Below, in pieces: positions 16,957 to 25,942 of a stretch of 64,000 bases of DNA (position 1 is its first letter; each line of letters begins with the position of its first letter). The notes under the pieces were generated by a model. The model searched no databases. It saw only the letters and a list, made by a program, of their open reading frames with translations, and had not been told where the DNA came from. Origin of the DNA: Streptomyces sp. NBC_00271 (GTDB taxonomy: Bacteria > Actinomycetota > Actinomycetes > Streptomycetales > Streptomycetaceae); the NCBI RefSeq assembly GCF_036178845.1, contig NZ_CP108070.1:7998001-8062000 (forward strand), in the 5' to 3' direction. Position numbers and translations under genes: made by a program.

Positions 16957-19194
16957 GTGACCCGTTCACGAAGACTTGCCGCAGTGGCCCTCAGCGGGGC
17001 CGTGGCTCTGTCGTGCGCCGTGCTCACCGCGCCCGCGCACGCCGCGCCGAGCGTCGACACACCCGTGGCCACCGTCCCGCTGAGCAGCTCGCTGCCGACC
17101 GAGATCGACTACACCTGGGCGGGATCCTCCGGGTTCCGCTACCGGCTGCCCGAAAACTCGGGAACGCTCCAGTGGGCCGACTACCCGGGTGTCACACCGC
17201 CCGCACACGCGGGCCCGGACGACCTGACCACCGGCACCGACGTCATCACCAGCGTCTCCGGCGCCACCGTGACCCAGCAGCACCGCTCCACCGGCGTGAC
17301 CGCCACGGTCACCGTCCCGTCCGGCCAGACGTACCGGGCCGCCTCCGGCTGGAGCGTGCTCACCCAGGACGCCGCGGGCGCCCCGCACGTGCTGCGCGCC
17401 GCCGCCGACGGCACCACCACCGATCTTCCGGTGACCGGGCTCCCCGACGGCGCCCAGCTCACCGGCACCTTCGTCACCGGCGGCTCGGTGCGCCGCCTCG
17501 CCGTCGTCTACACCCACGACGGCGCCACCGACGTGGGGCTCGTGGACCTCGCGGACGGGACCTTCCGTACGTACCTCACCGGCGTCGGCAACTCGCCCCG
17601 GATCGTCTTCAACGACCGCTGGGTGGTCAACGGCACCAAGGCGATCCGCGTGGACTCCGCCCCCGGCACCGCCCCCAGCACCATCACGGCGTCCTTCCTG
17701 GGCGAGGCGCAGGCCGTGGTCGGCGACCAACTCCTCACCGGCAACGCGATGTTCCTGCCCGGCGGCGCCACCCCCGAACTCACGGCCGTCTCACTCACCG
17801 ACAACACGGCCCGCACACTGCTCGCCAACTCCAAGGGCTCCTTCCTGGCCACCCCGGACGGCGGCGCCCTCGCCACCGCCGGACCGTCGAGCGTCGACTG
17901 GCACGTGTACCGGGTCACCCCCGCCGCGGACGGCTCCGCCACCACCGAGAAGGCGCTCGACCTGCCCGCCTGGCAGGCCTCGCTGGACGGCATGACGCTC
18001 GCCGGGGGCGAGTTGCTGATGTACGGCAACACGACGCACACCGGCGGCATCTACGGCTTCTACGGCATCCCGCTGGACACCGACGGCAAGCCCACCGGCC
18101 TGCAGTCCCGTCGCGGCCCGCTGCTCCAGGGCTCGACCTGCCCCGGCGGCGACGCCGCGTGCCCGCAGCTCGAAGCACTGGGCGACGGCCGGGTGGCCTA
18201 CCTGTGGACCGACGCCCAGGGCGAGGAGCACGTCCTGGCCGTCGGGCTCGACGCGACGACCATCGCCAACGAGCCCACCGGCGACGCGGGCGGCCGCATC
18301 GGCACCGGCACCGGGCGCTACGTCCTCTACAACGGCGGCACCCCCGGCAGCCAGCGGGTCGCCGACTTCCCGCGCGGCGCCACCGCCGGCGCGACCGCGC
18401 TCGACCGCACCCGCACCGCCGCCGCGGTCTGGGGCCAGCGCCTGTGGACCCCCGGCAGCACCCAGGGCACCGTCGTGGCGTACGACCTCAAGGCCAAGAG
18501 GAACGTCGCCACCGTCGACACCGGCGCCCCCTGCACGCCCAGCGAGATCCAGGCCGTCAACGCCTGGCTGTACTGGAGCTGCGGCTCGGCCGGCCCCGCG
18601 GGCGTCTACGACCGTGCCACGAACCGCGCCATCACCGTTCCGTCCGGGCAGGCCCGCCTCGCCGACGGCTATCTCGTCCGCGAGAACCGCACCACGCACG
18701 AGCTGCTGCTCACCGACTTCCACACCGGCACGGCGACCACCCGGACCGTGGCCGTGCTGCCCACCGCGGACCAGAACACCGGCGGCAGCACCGGCCGCTG
18801 GGCGGTCGACCGGTTCGGCGGCAACGTCGCCTACCTCACCGACAGGCGTCAGGTGGCGATCGTCACGGCGGGCGTGCCGACCTCGGCGCTCGCCCAGATG
18901 GAGGCACAGACCGACCCGCAGCCGGGCGGCCCCACCACCGCGAACCCCTGGCGGCCCGTGTGGCAGCTGAACAAGCCCTCGACCTGGCGGCTGACCCTGA
19001 GCAACGCCTCCGGCACCGTCGTGCGCACCCTCACCGGCGCCTCCACCGCCGCCGCGGTCCGCCCCGCCTGGGACGCCCGTACGGACTCCGGCACCTTCGT
19101 TCCTTCCGGCACCTACACCTGGAAGCTGACCGCCGAGCCGCGCGACGGCCAGGGGCCGGCCCTGGCCCTCACCGGTACGACCACGGCCGGCTGA
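16957..19194 (+). CDS. Secreted protein with beta-propeller-like body and FlgD-type Ig domain
   Basis: This 745-residue exported protein starts at GTG 16957 after AGGGGAGGGG. The signal peptide is MTRSRRLAAVALSGAVALSC and cleaves after AHA. The body consists of short beta-rich repeats (LVDLADGTFRTYLTGVGNSP, VDTGAPCTPSEI) like a propeller. The C-terminal 75 residues have the FlgD Ig-like pattern, RLTLSNASGTVVRTLTG with GTFVPSGTYTWKLTA. Such proteins are common in the Streptomyces secretome but have no assigned activity. It is monocistronic and fills the space between gltX and the HAD gene. Confidence 0.85.
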   Translation: MTRSRRLAAVALSGAVALSCAVLTAPAHAAPSVDTPVATVPLSSSLPTEIDYTWAGSSGFRYRLPENSGTLQWADYPGVTPPAHAGPDDLTTGTDVITSVSGATVTQQHRSTGVTATVTVPSGQTYRAASGWSVLTQDAAGAPHVLRAAADGTTTDLPVTGLPDGAQLTGTFVTGGSVRRLAVVYTHDGATDVGLVDLADGTFRTYLTGVGNSPRIVFNDRWVVNGTKAIRVDSAPGTAPSTITASFLGEAQAVVGDQLLTGNAMFLPGGATPELTAVSLTDNTARTLLANSKGSFLATPDGGALATAGPSSVDWHVYRVTPAADGSATTEKALDLPAWQASLDGMTLAGGELLMYGNTTHTGGIYGFYGIPLDTDGKPTGLQSRRGPLLQGSTCPGGDAACPQLEALGDGRVAYLWTDAQGEEHVLAVGLDATTIANEPTGDAGGRIGTGTGRYVLYNGGTPGSQRVADFPRGATAGATALDRTRTAAAVWGQRLWTPGSTQGTVVAYDLKAKRNVATVDTGAPCTPSEIQAVNAWLYWSCGSAGPAGVYDRATNRAITVPSGQARLADGYLVRENRTTHELLLTDFHTGTATTRTVAVLPTADQNTGGSTGRWAVDRFGGNVAYLTDRRQVAIVTAGVPTSALAQMEAQTDPQPGGPTTANPWRPVWQLNKPSTWRLTLSNASGTVVRTLTGASTAAAVRPAWDARTDSGTFVPSGTYTWKLTAEPRDGQGPALALTGTTTAG

Positions 19195-19230
19195 GGGACA
19201 GCCGCCCGCGCCCGGGGATACGGTCGGTGC

Positions 19231-19962
19231 ATGAGCATCGACGCGGTGGTCTGGGACATCGACGACACGATCTTCGACTACACGGCCGCGGACCGGGCGG
19301 GCATGCGGAACCATCTGGCGGCCGAGGGCCTGCTCGGCGGCGCGTCCGTCGAGCAGGACCTCGCGCGCTGGCGCGAGGTCACCGACGTGCAGTGGGCGCG
19401 GTTCTCGGCGGGTGAGACGGACTGGCAGGGCCAGCGCAGGGAACGCGTCCGGGTGTTCCTGGGGGAGCCGCTGAGCGACACCGAGGCCGACGCCTGGTTC
19501 GACCGTTACATCACACACTACGAATCCGCCTGGAGCCTTTTCCCGGACGTCCTGCCCGTCCTGGACAGCCTCGTCGCCAGCCACCGGCACGCGGTCCTGT
19601 CCAACTCCAGCCTCCTCGTGCAGGACCGCAAGCTGCGGGTCCTCGGTGTGCACGACCGCTTCGAGGCGATCCTGTGCGCCGCCGAACTCGGCGTCTCCAA
19701 GCCCGCCGCGGCCGCCTTCCACGCGGCCTGCGAAGCCCTGGAACTGCCGCCGCATCGGGTCGCCTACGTCGGTGACCACCCGGAGATCGACGGACGGGGC
19801 GCCGCCGAGGCCGGCCTGCTCTCCGTCTGGATCGACCGGGACGGCACTCACACCGCCGTAGGCGGTCCGCCGACGGGTCCGCACCGGATCGCCTCGCTGG
19901 CCGAACTCCCCGCGATCCTCGGCGCCGATACCCGTTTTGGAGCGTCGTCCACCTTCAGGTAA
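19231..19962 (+). CDS. HAD-superfamily hydrolase
   Basis: This 243-residue HAD phosphatase has motif I VVWDIDDTIFDY, motif II LSNSS, motif III Lys in GVSKPAAAAF and motif IV YVGDHPEIDGRGA, with a helical C1 cap between I and II. The substrate is unknown; small phosphomonoesters are typical. A TACGGT -10 ends six bases before the ATG, so the message may be leaderless. The TAA stop is part of the -10 box of the tRNA promoter. Confidence 0.88.
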   Translation: MSIDAVVWDIDDTIFDYTAADRAGMRNHLAAEGLLGGASVEQDLARWREVTDVQWARFSAGETDWQGQRRERVRVFLGEPLSDTEADAWFDRYITHYESAWSLFPDVLPVLDSLVASHRHAVLSNSSLLVQDRKLRVLGVHDRFEAILCAAELGVSKPAAAAFHAACEALELPPHRVAYVGDHPEIDGRGAAEAGLLSVWIDRDGTHTAVGGPPTGPHRIASLAELPAILGADTRFGASSTFR

Positions 19963-19965
19963 TGT
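19937..19965 (+). promoter_or_regulatory. Promoter of the tRNA array
   Basis: TTGGAG (19937-19942), a 17-nt spacer and TAATGT (19960-19965) form a good vegetative promoter. The -35 lies in the last codons of the HAD gene and its stop codon supplies the first three bases of the -10. The leader 19979-20009 has a nested hairpin (CCGAG/CTCGG around GGCC GAAA GGCC). Confidence 0.7.
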
Positions 19966-20051
19966 TCTTCCTGCGCCGCCGAGAGCGGGCCGAAAGGCCG
20001 GAACTCGGAGGCGCTAGCTAAAACAAGATCCCGCGAGGGATTGAGTTTCAG

Positions 20052-20123
20052 TGGCCTATGGTGTAATTGGCAGCACGACGGTTTCTGGTTCCGTTAGTCT
20101 AGGTTCGAGTCCTGGTAGGCCAG
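20052..20123 (+). tRNA. tRNA-Gln (CTG)
   Basis: The 72-nt cloverleaf has acceptor TGGCCTA/TAGGCCA, T-loop GGTTCGAGTCC and anticodon CTG at 20085-20087. G at 20123 is the discriminator base, and CCA is not encoded. The anticodon stem has a T-T mismatch at its loop-closing pair. Confidence 0.95.
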
Positions 20124-20165
20124 CTCGCAGAGCTCATCTGCACATGCGGAGATCAATTCCGCAAC

Positions 20166-20238
20166 GCCCCCGTTGTGTAGCGGCCTAGCACGCTGCCCTC
20201 TCACGGCAGTAGCGCCGGTTCGAATCCGGTCGGGGGTA
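20166..20238 (+). tRNA. tRNA-Glu (CTC), copy 1
   Basis: The 73-nt cloverleaf has acceptor GCCCCCG/CGGGGGT, T-loop GGTTCGAATCC and anticodon CTC at 20200-20202 in loop CTCTCAC. It is identical in sequence to copy 2. Confidence 0.96.
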
Positions 20239-20300
20239 CAGATCCTTCCCAGGGAGGCAGTCCGGGTCGCACCCGCTGCCTCTCATGCAGGATCGCTAGG

Positions 20301-20373
20301 GCCCCCGTTGTGTAGCGGCCTAGCACGCTGCCCTCTCACGGCAGTAGCGCCGGTTCGAATCCGGTCGGGGGTA
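20301..20373 (+). tRNA. tRNA-Glu (CTC), copy 2
   Basis: This copy is identical to the copy at 20166-20238, with acceptor GCCCCCG/CGGGGGT and anticodon CTC. A short palindromic stretch TGGTCTAAACCATTTAATGG follows at about 20375. Confidence 0.96.
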
Positions 20374-20406
20374 CTGGTCTAAACCATTTAATGGTCTAAA
20401 CCACCA

Positions 20407-20478
20407 TGGGCTATGGTGTAATTGGCAACACTCCGGTTTCTGGTACCGTCATTCTAGGTTCGAGTCCTGGTAGCCCAG
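20407..20478 (+). tRNA. tRNA-Gln (CTG), copy 2
   Basis: The 72-nt cloverleaf has acceptor TGGGCTA/TAGCCCA, anticodon CTG at 20440-20442 and T-loop GGTTCGAGTCC. It differs from the first Gln gene in acceptor, D-arm and anticodon-stem bases, and has a C-T mismatch at the outer pair of the anticodon stem. Confidence 0.94.
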
Positions 20479-20507
20479 CTCGGATCTGCGGAAACGCAAG
20501 ATCCAAG

Positions 20508-20580
20508 GCCCCCGTTGTGTAGCGGCCTAGCACGCCGCCCTCTCAAGGCGGTAGCGCCGGTTCGAATCCGGTCGGGGGTA
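20508..20580 (+). tRNA. tRNA-Glu (CTC), copy 3
   Basis: This Glu tRNA has the same acceptor and T-arm as the other two, but a different anticodon stem (CCGCC/GGCGG instead of CTGCC/GGCAG) and loop CTCTCAA. The anticodon CTC is at 20542-20544. Confidence 0.96.
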
Positions 20581-20586
20581 CAGAGT

Positions 20587-20620
20587 CCTACGGGCCTCCA
20601 CTTCGGTGGGGGCCCGTAGG
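20587..20620 (+). terminator. Terminator of the tRNA array
   Basis: CCTACGGGCC-TCCAC and GTGG-GGGCCCGTAGG form a long stem around TTCG, followed by CGTTT, directly after the last tRNA. It may also serve the convergent MerR gene. Confidence 0.85.
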
Positions 20621-20668
20621 CGTTTCCCGGTCGGCCCCGCGGCCGACGCGCCCGGCCCGTACGACCGC

Positions 20669-21313
20669 TCACTCGATGCCGTACCGCCGCGCCGACTCCT
20701 GCTCCTGCGCCAGCCGGTGCAGCGCCCGCAGTACCGGCTCGAAGAGCACGGCCGAGGCGACCGCGGTCTCCACCCGCTCCGCGTCGGACGTGTGCGTCTC
20801 CAGGTAGTCCAGGTCCCGCATCGCCACCTGGTGCATCAACTCCGCGTACGGCGCGAGGAGTTCGGCGTCCCAGGAATAGCCGAGCCGGATCAGCGTGGCC
20901 ACCGCCGCCACCAGCGAACGGTGCACGGGGGAGAGGGGCGCGAGCTCCCGTGCGGTCTCCCAGCCCAGGTTCGCCAGCAGTTGGTCCACCTCGCGGCGCG
21001 CGGACCGGACGGCCGGGTCCTGATCGTCCGGTTCGGGCTCCTGCGGCAGCGCCCACAGAGCCGCGCCCAGCCGGATCGTCCGGCCCAGGGACTCGTCGTC
21101 GACGTGCCCGAGAATCTCCCGGGCCGTGGCCACCGGCACCCGGCCCACCTGGATCAGCGCCCGGACGAGCCGCAGTCGGCGCAGATGGCTCTCGTCGTAG
21201 TCCGCCGTCGTCGTGTTGACCTGGCGCCCGGGAGTCAACAGCCCTTCCCGCAGGTAGTACTTGATCGTTGCGGTGGACACCCCGCTCCGCTCGCTCAACT
21301 CCGACAGTCGCAT
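20669..21313 (-). CDS. MerR-family transcriptional regulator
   Basis: This 214-residue protein starts MRLSELSERSGVSTATIKYY, the MerR-type winged helix, followed by LREGLLTPGRQVNTTTADYD and HLRRLRLVRALIQVGRVPVA. The C-terminal 140 residues are helical and lack the Cys ligands of metal-sensing MerR proteins, so a small-molecule or unknown signal is likely. ATG 21313 is chosen because it begins exactly at the HTH; an upstream extension has poor codon bias. Upstream, ATGGCGCCAT (21352-21361), with flanking CTATCC and GGATAG, may be its own operator. Confidence 0.88.
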   Translation of the reverse strand: MRLSELSERSGVSTATIKYYLREGLLTPGRQVNTTTADYDESHLRRLRLVRALIQVGRVPVATAREILGHVDDESLGRTIRLGAALWALPQEPEPDDQDPAVRSARREVDQLLANLGWETARELAPLSPVHRSLVAAVATLIRLGYSWDAELLAPYAELMHQVAMRDLDYLETHTSDAERVETAVASAVLFEPVLRALHRLAQEQESARRYGIE

Positions 21314-21493
21314 CTCTTGCGCCCTTCGTTGGGTGGCGCAACTATCCAAGCATGGCGCCATCGGATAGCACCGCTCGCCAACGGAGCGGACGTGACGGAC
21401 GGTATGGGGGTCCAAGGAGGGGGCGGCGGGCGGCGGACCGGTGCGCTCTGCGGGTTGTGTGCGGATGGTCGCGCAGTTCCTCGCGCCTCTGGC

Positions 21494-21517
21494 GGGGAGA
21501 GGAGGGGAGGGGAGGGG
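21494..21517 (+). other. G-quadruplex-type motif
   Basis: Four GGGG runs at 21494, 21504, 21509 and 21514 are separated by loops of 6, 1 and 1 nt. It lies in the 290-bp gap upstream of the MerR gene and downstream of ndgR; nothing else is evident there. Confidence 0.6.
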
Positions 21518-21605
21518 AGGTGTTCGGGGGATGAGCCTGCCGCGGCGTTGAGGCCGGCTCGTCCCCCGGTGTCGTGCTGGACCGGTGTCGTACTGGAGGT
21601 GTCGC

Positions 21606-22322
21606 TCAGCCCGTGCGGCGGAGGGCCTCGGAGAGGCGGGCGGCGGCGTCGATGACCGCCTGGGCGTGCATACGGCCAGGGTGTCGGGTCAGGCGCTCGA
21701 TCGGACCGGAGACCGAGACGGCGGCGACCACGCGGTTCGAAGGTCCGCGCACCGGCGCGGAGACCGACGCGACGCCCGGCTCGCGCTCGCCGATCGACTG
21801 GGCCCAGCCCCGGCGCCGTACGCCCGAGAGCGCCGTGGCGGTGAAGCGGGCTCCCTGGAGACCGCGGTGCAGACGCTCCGGCTCCTCCCAGGCCATCAGG
21901 ATCTGCGCCGAGGAACCGGCCTTCATCGTGAGCGTCGAGCCGACCGGGACCGTGTCCCGAAGGCCGGACAGGCGCTCGGCCGCGGCGACGCAGATGCGCA
22001 TGTCGCCCTGGCGGCGGTAGAGCTGGGCGCTCTCGCCCGTGACGTCGCGCAGGTGCGTGAGCACCGGGCCGGCCGTCGCGAGGAGTCGGTCCTCGCCCGC
22101 GGCCGCGGCCAGCTCGGCGAGGCGGGGGCCGAGAATGAACCGGCCCTGCATGTCACGCGCCACCATGCGGTGGTGTTCAAGTGCCACGGCGAGGCGATGT
22201 GCCGTGGGTCGTGCCAGTCCGGTCGCCGCGACCAGTCCCGCGAGGGTGGCCGGACCGGACTCCAGAGCGCTCAGGACAAGGGCTGCCTTGTCCAGAACGC
22301 CGACGCCGCTACTGTTGTCCAT
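21606..22322 (-). CDS. ndgR: IclR-family regulator NdgR
   Basis: This 238-residue protein has an IclR HTH (VLDKAALVLSALESGPATLA, then LARPTAHRLAVALEHHRMV) and the IclR effector domain. In Streptomyces NdgR (AreB in S. clavuligerus) controls leucine and other amino acid genes, quorum-related metabolism and antibiotic production. Divergence from leuC confirms the assignment. The ATG at 22322 matches the conserved N-terminus MDNSSGVGVLDKAAL. Confidence 0.95.
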   Translation of the reverse strand: MDNSSGVGVLDKAALVLSALESGPATLAGLVAATGLARPTAHRLAVALEHHRMVARDMQGRFILGPRLAELAAAAGEDRLLATAGPVLTHLRDVTGESAQLYRRQGDMRICVAAAERLSGLRDTVPVGSTLTMKAGSSAQILMAWEEPERLHRGLQGARFTATALSGVRRRGWAQSIGEREPGVASVSAPVRGPSNRVVAAVSVSGPIERLTRHPGRMHAQAVIDAAARLSEALRRTG

Positions 22323-22368
22323 GCAACGATACTCGCGTCTCACTCTGTGAAACGCAAGTTCAATTTTC

Positions 22369-22453
22369 GGTGGAACGCGCCACCCTTGTAGACACAGCGG
22401 CCCGCGGACCAACGGGCCCGGTGGAGGGCGTCCGGACGAGGGGTACGGACGCC
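22369..22453 (+). promoter_or_regulatory. ndgR-leuC intergenic region with leader hairpin
   Basis: The 189-bp divergent region holds GGTGG/CCACC (22369-22384) and a strong 8-bp stem GGCGTCCG/CGGACGCC (22427-22453) in the leuC leader. NdgR is known to bind this intergenic region in S. coelicolor relatives. I do not see a leucine-rich leader peptide, so classic attenuation is not supported. Confidence 0.5.
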
Positions 22454-22511
22454 GCCGCCCCGGAAATCTCTAGTTGGGCCGGCGCCACACAGGCCGGCCG
22501 GAGGGAAAGCG

Positions 22512-23945
22512 ATGGGTAGGACACTCGCGGAGAAGGTCTGGGACGACCATGTCGTCCGGCGCGCCGAGGGCGAGCCCGACCTCCTCTTCATCGATCTGCA
22601 CCTGCTGCACGAGGTGACCAGCCCGCAGGCCTTCGACGGCCTCCGCCAGGCGGGGCGTCCCGTGCGCCGTCTCGACCTCACCATCGCCACCGAGGATCAC
22701 AACACCCCGACCCTCGACATCGACAAGCCCATCGCGGACCCGGTCTCCCGGGCCCAGCTGGAGACCCTGCGCAAGAACTGCGCCGAGTTCGGTGTACGAC
22801 TGCACTCGCTGGGTGACGTCGAGCAGGGCGTCGTTCACGTGGTGGGACCGCAGCTGGGTCTGACCCAGCCCGGCACCACCGTGGTCTGTGGCGACTCCCA
22901 CACCTCCACGCACGGCGCCTTCGGCGCGCTGGCGTTCGGCATCGGCACCTCGCAGGTCGAGCACGTGCTGGCCACCCAGACGCTGCCGCTGGCCCGCCCC
23001 AAGACCATGGCCATCACGGTCGACGGCGAGCTGCCCGACGGCGTCACCGCCAAGGACCTGATCCTGGCGATCATCGCCAAGATCGGCACGGGCGGCGGCC
23101 AGGGCTACATCCTGGAATACCGCGGCTCCGCCATCGAGAAGCTCTCGATGGAAGCCCGGATGACCATCTGCAACATGTCGATCGAGGCCGGCGCCCGCGC
23201 GGGCATGATCGCCCCCGACGAGACCACCTTCGCGTACCTCAAGGGCCGTGCGCACGCCCCCGAGGGCGAGGAGTGGGACGCGGCGGTCGCGTACTGGAAG
23301 ACCCTGAAGACGGACGAGGACGCGGTCTTCGACGCCGAGGTGGTCATCGACGGCCCGTCGCTGGCGCCGTTCGTCACCTGGGGCACCAACCCCGGCCAGG
23401 GAGCGCCGCTTTCGGCGTCCGTCCCCGACCCGGCTTCGTACGAAGACGCTTCGGAGCGCATGGCCGCCGAAAAGGCCCTGGAGTACATGGGGTTGACCGC
23501 CGGACAGCCGCTGCGTGACATCAAGGTCGACACCGTCTTCGTAGGTTCCTGCACCAACGGCCGCATCGAGGACCTGCGCGCAGCCGCCGCGATCGTCGGG
23601 GGCCGCAAAGTCGCCGACGGCGTACGGATGCTGGTGGTCCCCGGTTCCGCGCGGGTCGGTCTGCAGGCCGTCTCCGAGGGCCTGGACGTGGTCTTCAAGG
23701 AGGCCGGCGCCGAATGGCGGCACGCGGGCTGCTCGATGTGTCTGGGCATGAACCCCGACCAGCTGGCCCCCGGTGAGCGCTCCGCGTCCACCTCGAACCG
23801 CAACTTCGAGGGCAGGCAGGGCAAGGGCGGCCGTACGCACCTGGTGTCGCCGCAGGTCGCCGCCGCCACCGCCGTACTCGGCCACCTGGCCTCCCCGGCC
23901 GATCTCGCCGACTCGTCTGCCGCCCGCACGCCCGCTGGAGTCTGA
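22512..23945 (+). CDS. leuC: 3-isopropylmalate dehydratase large subunit
   Basis: This 477-residue aconitase-family enzyme isomerises 2- to 3-isopropylmalate in leucine synthesis, with LeuD. 4Fe-4S ligand Cys residues are in [10 protein letters not shown] and CSMCLGMN; active-site segments [15 protein letters not shown] and [12 protein letters not shown] are present. ATG 22512 follows GGAGGGAAAG. It is divergent from ndgR, its likely regulator. Confidence 0.97.
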   Translation: MGRTLAEKVWDDHVVRRAEGEPDLLFIDLHLLHEVTSPQAFDGLRQAGRPVRRLDLTIATEDHNTPTLDIDKPIADPVSRAQLETLRKNCAEFGVRLHSLGDVEQGVVHVVGPQLGLTQPGTTVVCGDSHTSTHGAFGALAFGIGTSQVEHVLATQTLPLARPKTMAITVDGELPDGVTAKDLILAIIAKIGTGGGQGYILEYRGSAIEKLSMEARMTICNMSIEAGARAGMIAPDETTFAYLKGRAHAPEGEEWDAAVAYWKTLKTDEDAVFDAEVVIDGPSLAPFVTWGTNPGQGAPLSASVPDPASYEDASERMAAEKALEYMGLTAGQPLRDIKVDTVFVGSCTNGRIEDLRAAAAIVGGRKVADGVRMLVVPGSARVGLQAVSEGLDVVFKEAGAEWRHAGCSMCLGMNPDQLAPGERSASTSNRNFEGRQGKGGRTHLVSPQVAAATAVLGHLASPADLADSSAARTPAGV

Positions 23946-23951
23946 GAAGTC

Positions 23952-24545
23952 ATGGAAGCATTCATCACGCACACCGGCCGGGCCGTTCCGCTGCGCCGCA
24001 GCAACGTCGACACCGACCAGATCATCCCTGCCCACTGGCTCAAGAAGGTGACCAGGGACGGTTTCGAGGACGGGCTGTTCGAGGCCTGGCGCAAGGACTC
24101 GTCCTTCATCCTCAACCAGCCCGAGCGCAAGGGTGCCACGGTCCTGGTCGCGGGCCCCGACTTCGGCACCGGCTCCTCGCGCGAGCACGCCGTCTGGGCG
24201 CTGCAGAACTACGGTTTCAAGGCCGTCATCTCGTCCCGGTTCGCGGACATCTTCCGGGGTAACTCGCTCAAGAACGGCCTGCTCACGGTGGTTCTGGAGC
24301 AGAAGATCGTGGACGCGCTGCAGGAGCTGACGGAGAAGGACCCCGAGGCCGAGATCACGGTCGACCTGGAGGCCCGCGAAGTGCGCGCCGAGGGCATCAC
24401 CGCCGCCTTCGAGCTCGACGAGAACGCCCGCTGGCGGCTGCTGAACGGGCTGGACGACATCTCCATCACCCTCCAGAACGAGGGCGACATCGCGGAGTAC
24501 GAGGCCAAGCGGCCGTCGTACAAGCCGAAGACGCTCCAGGTCTGA
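23952..24545 (+). CDS. leuD: 3-isopropylmalate dehydratase small subunit
   Basis: The 197-residue swivel-domain subunit has [18 protein letters not shown] and the substrate loop [17 protein letters not shown]. The ATG lies 6 nt after the leuC stop, so translation is coupled. A strong terminator follows at 24602. Confidence 0.97.
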   Translation: MEAFITHTGRAVPLRRSNVDTDQIIPAHWLKKVTRDGFEDGLFEAWRKDSSFILNQPERKGATVLVAGPDFGTGSSREHAVWALQNYGFKAVISSRFADIFRGNSLKNGLLTVVLEQKIVDALQELTEKDPEAEITVDLEAREVRAEGITAAFELDENARWRLLNGLDDISITLQNEGDIAEYEAKRPSYKPKTLQV

Positions 24546-24601
24546 CGCCCGGGTCGCTTCGCGGCTGAGGCAGGGCTGATTTCAGCCACCGCAACACCCC
24601 T

Positions 24602-24635
24602 CTGTACCCCCAATCGTGGACGGTTGGGGGTACAG
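24602..24635 (+). terminator. Terminator of leuCD
   Basis: CTGTACCCCCAA and TTGGGGGTACAG form a perfect 12-bp stem with a 10-nt loop. The following 24636-24800 contains no recognisable feature. Confidence 0.88.
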
Positions 24636-24822
24636 CTGTGTCTGCCCCCGGACGCCCCCGAAGCGCCCCTCCGGGAGGCTTCAACTCCCCTAGTTACAAG
24701 GGAGATTGCCTGGGTAGGCGCCTCTTGGGGGCGTGGTGCTCCGCGACGCTCAGGACCCTCTCCAAGGGCGGCAGTTACCCCCTGGGCAGGCGACAACTCG
24801 CCCCAGATGGCACAATCTGTGC

Positions 24823-25053
24823 ATGGAACACGACGGCCAACTCGAGCTCTATGCGGCAGTCGCGGCCCAACTGAAGGAAGCGCACACAAGAGTGCGCGCA
24901 CTGCAAGTCCCGGAGGGCGTACGGATGGCGCTGACCCGGAAGCTGCTGGTCATTACGGCCGTGGCCAAGCACGATCTCGCCGACGCGACAAGGCGGCTGG
25001 AGCGGTTCACCACCGACCTCGACGAGGGTCGATTCCTCGAAGGGGATCGCTGA
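24823..25053 (+). CDS. Small conserved helical protein, unknown function
   Basis: This 76-residue soluble protein, predicted mostly helical, begins MEHDGQLELYAAVAAQLKEA and ends TTDLDEGRFLEGDR. It lies between leuD and hupS, as in other Streptomyces genomes from memory. The -10-like CACAAT (24811-24816) ends six bases before the ATG and no Shine-Dalgarno is visible, so a leaderless message is likely. Frames upstream of the ATG have poor codon bias. Confidence 0.75.
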   Translation: MEHDGQLELYAAVAAQLKEAHTRVRALQVPEGVRMALTRKLLVITAVAKHDLADATRRLERFTTDLDEGRFLEGDR

Positions 25054-25111
25054 GGAACTCCGCGACAGCCCGAGTTCGTTGCGGCACAAGGGTGATTAGC
25101 CCGTTTCGTGT

Positions 25112-25140
25112 TTGATTTGCGGTATATATCTGCCTAACGT
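25112..25140 (+). promoter_or_regulatory. hupS promoter
   Basis: TTGATT (25112-25117), a 17-nt spacer rich in TA steps (GGTATATATC) and TAACGT (25135-25140) lie about 50 nt before the hupS start. Confidence 0.6.
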
Positions 25141-25191
25141 GCGAAAAAGCTTGAACGCATTCGTTCGGGCAATGTCTCCGAAGGGGAAGAC

Positions 25192-25851
25192 GTGAACAAG
25201 GCGCAGCTCGTAGAAGCGATTGCCGACAAGGTCGGCGGGCGTCAGCAGGCCGCCGACGCGGTCGACGCCGTACTGGACGCGATCGTCCGTGCAGTTGTCG
25301 GCGGGGACCGGGTCTCGGTCACCGGCTTCGGTTCCTTCGAGAAGGTCGACCGTCCGGCTCGTTACGCCCGCAACCCGCAGACCGGTGAGCGTGTTCGGGT
25401 CAAGAAGACCTCTGTGCCGCGCTTCCGCGCCGGTCAGGGCTTCAAGGACCTGGTGAGCGGCTCGAAGAAGCTCCCGCGTGGTGGCGAGGTCGCGGTCAAG
25501 AAGGCGCCCAAGGGCAGCCTGACCGGCGGCGCCGCGGCGACCGTGAAGAAGGCCGCGGCCAAGAAGGCCACCACCGCCAAGAGGGCGACGGCCGCGAAGA
25601 AGACCACCGCCGCCGTGAAGAAGACGGCCGCGAAGAAGACCACCACCGCGGCGAAGAAGACCACGGCGACCGCCAAGAAGACGACCGCCAAGAAGACCAC
25701 GGCGACCGCCAAGAAGACCGCGGCGAAGAAGACCACCGCCAAGAAGGCGACGGCCAAGAAGGCCCCGGCGAAGAAGGCGACCGCCAAGAAGGCCCCCGCC
25801 AAGAAGTCGGCGGCTCGCAAGACCACCGCCAAGAAGGCCACCGCCCGCTAG
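25192..25851 (+). CDS. hupS: HU-family nucleoid protein with Lys-rich tail, HupS
   Basis: This 219-residue protein has an N-terminal HU domain (MNKAQLVEAIADKVGGRQQA, GFGSFEKVDRPARYARNPQT) of about 95 residues. A long C-terminal tail of PAKK, TAKK and TTAKK repeats resembles histone H1. In Streptomyces HupS compacts the spore nucleoid and interacts with spore maturation. The GTG at 25192 follows GGGGAAGAC. Tail codons are highly repetitive (AAGAAGACC and similar), so copy number may vary among strains. Confidence 0.96.
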   Translation: MNKAQLVEAIADKVGGRQQAADAVDAVLDAIVRAVVGGDRVSVTGFGSFEKVDRPARYARNPQTGERVRVKKTSVPRFRAGQGFKDLVSGSKKLPRGGEVAVKKAPKGSLTGGAAATVKKAAAKKATTAKRATAAKKTTAAVKKTAAKKTTTAAKKTTATAKKTTAKKTTATAKKTAAKKTTAKKATAKKAPAKKATAKKAPAKKSAARKTTAKKATAR

Positions 25852-25879
25852 AAGCAGGGGCGCAGGGCAACCCACGCGC

Positions 25880-25910
25880 CGGGCCGGACTCCCACGGGGA
25901 GCCCGGCCCG
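25880..25910 (+). terminator. Terminator of hupS
   Basis: CGGGCCGG-A-CTCCC and GGGAG-C-CCGGCCCG form a 13-bp stem with one internal mismatch around ACG, 28 nt after the hupS stop and 32 nt before the convergent small gene. Confidence 0.8.
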
Positions 25911-25942
25911 CGGCGTGTCCGGGACCTGGTGCGAGGGCCTGG

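Noticed and set aside
20166..20373. Identical tRNA-Glu copies as integration-site (att) duplication
   Set aside because: Both are complete tRNAs inside a normal tRNA array, with no integrase nearby and only 62 nt between them.
22454..22511. T-box or leader-peptide attenuator for leuC
   Set aside because: There is no leucine-codon-rich leader frame or T-box consensus, only a GC-rich hairpin.
25555..25850. Tandem repeats in hupS as a CRISPR-like or satellite array
   Set aside because: They encode the known Lys/Ala tail of HupS in frame, with no unique spacers.
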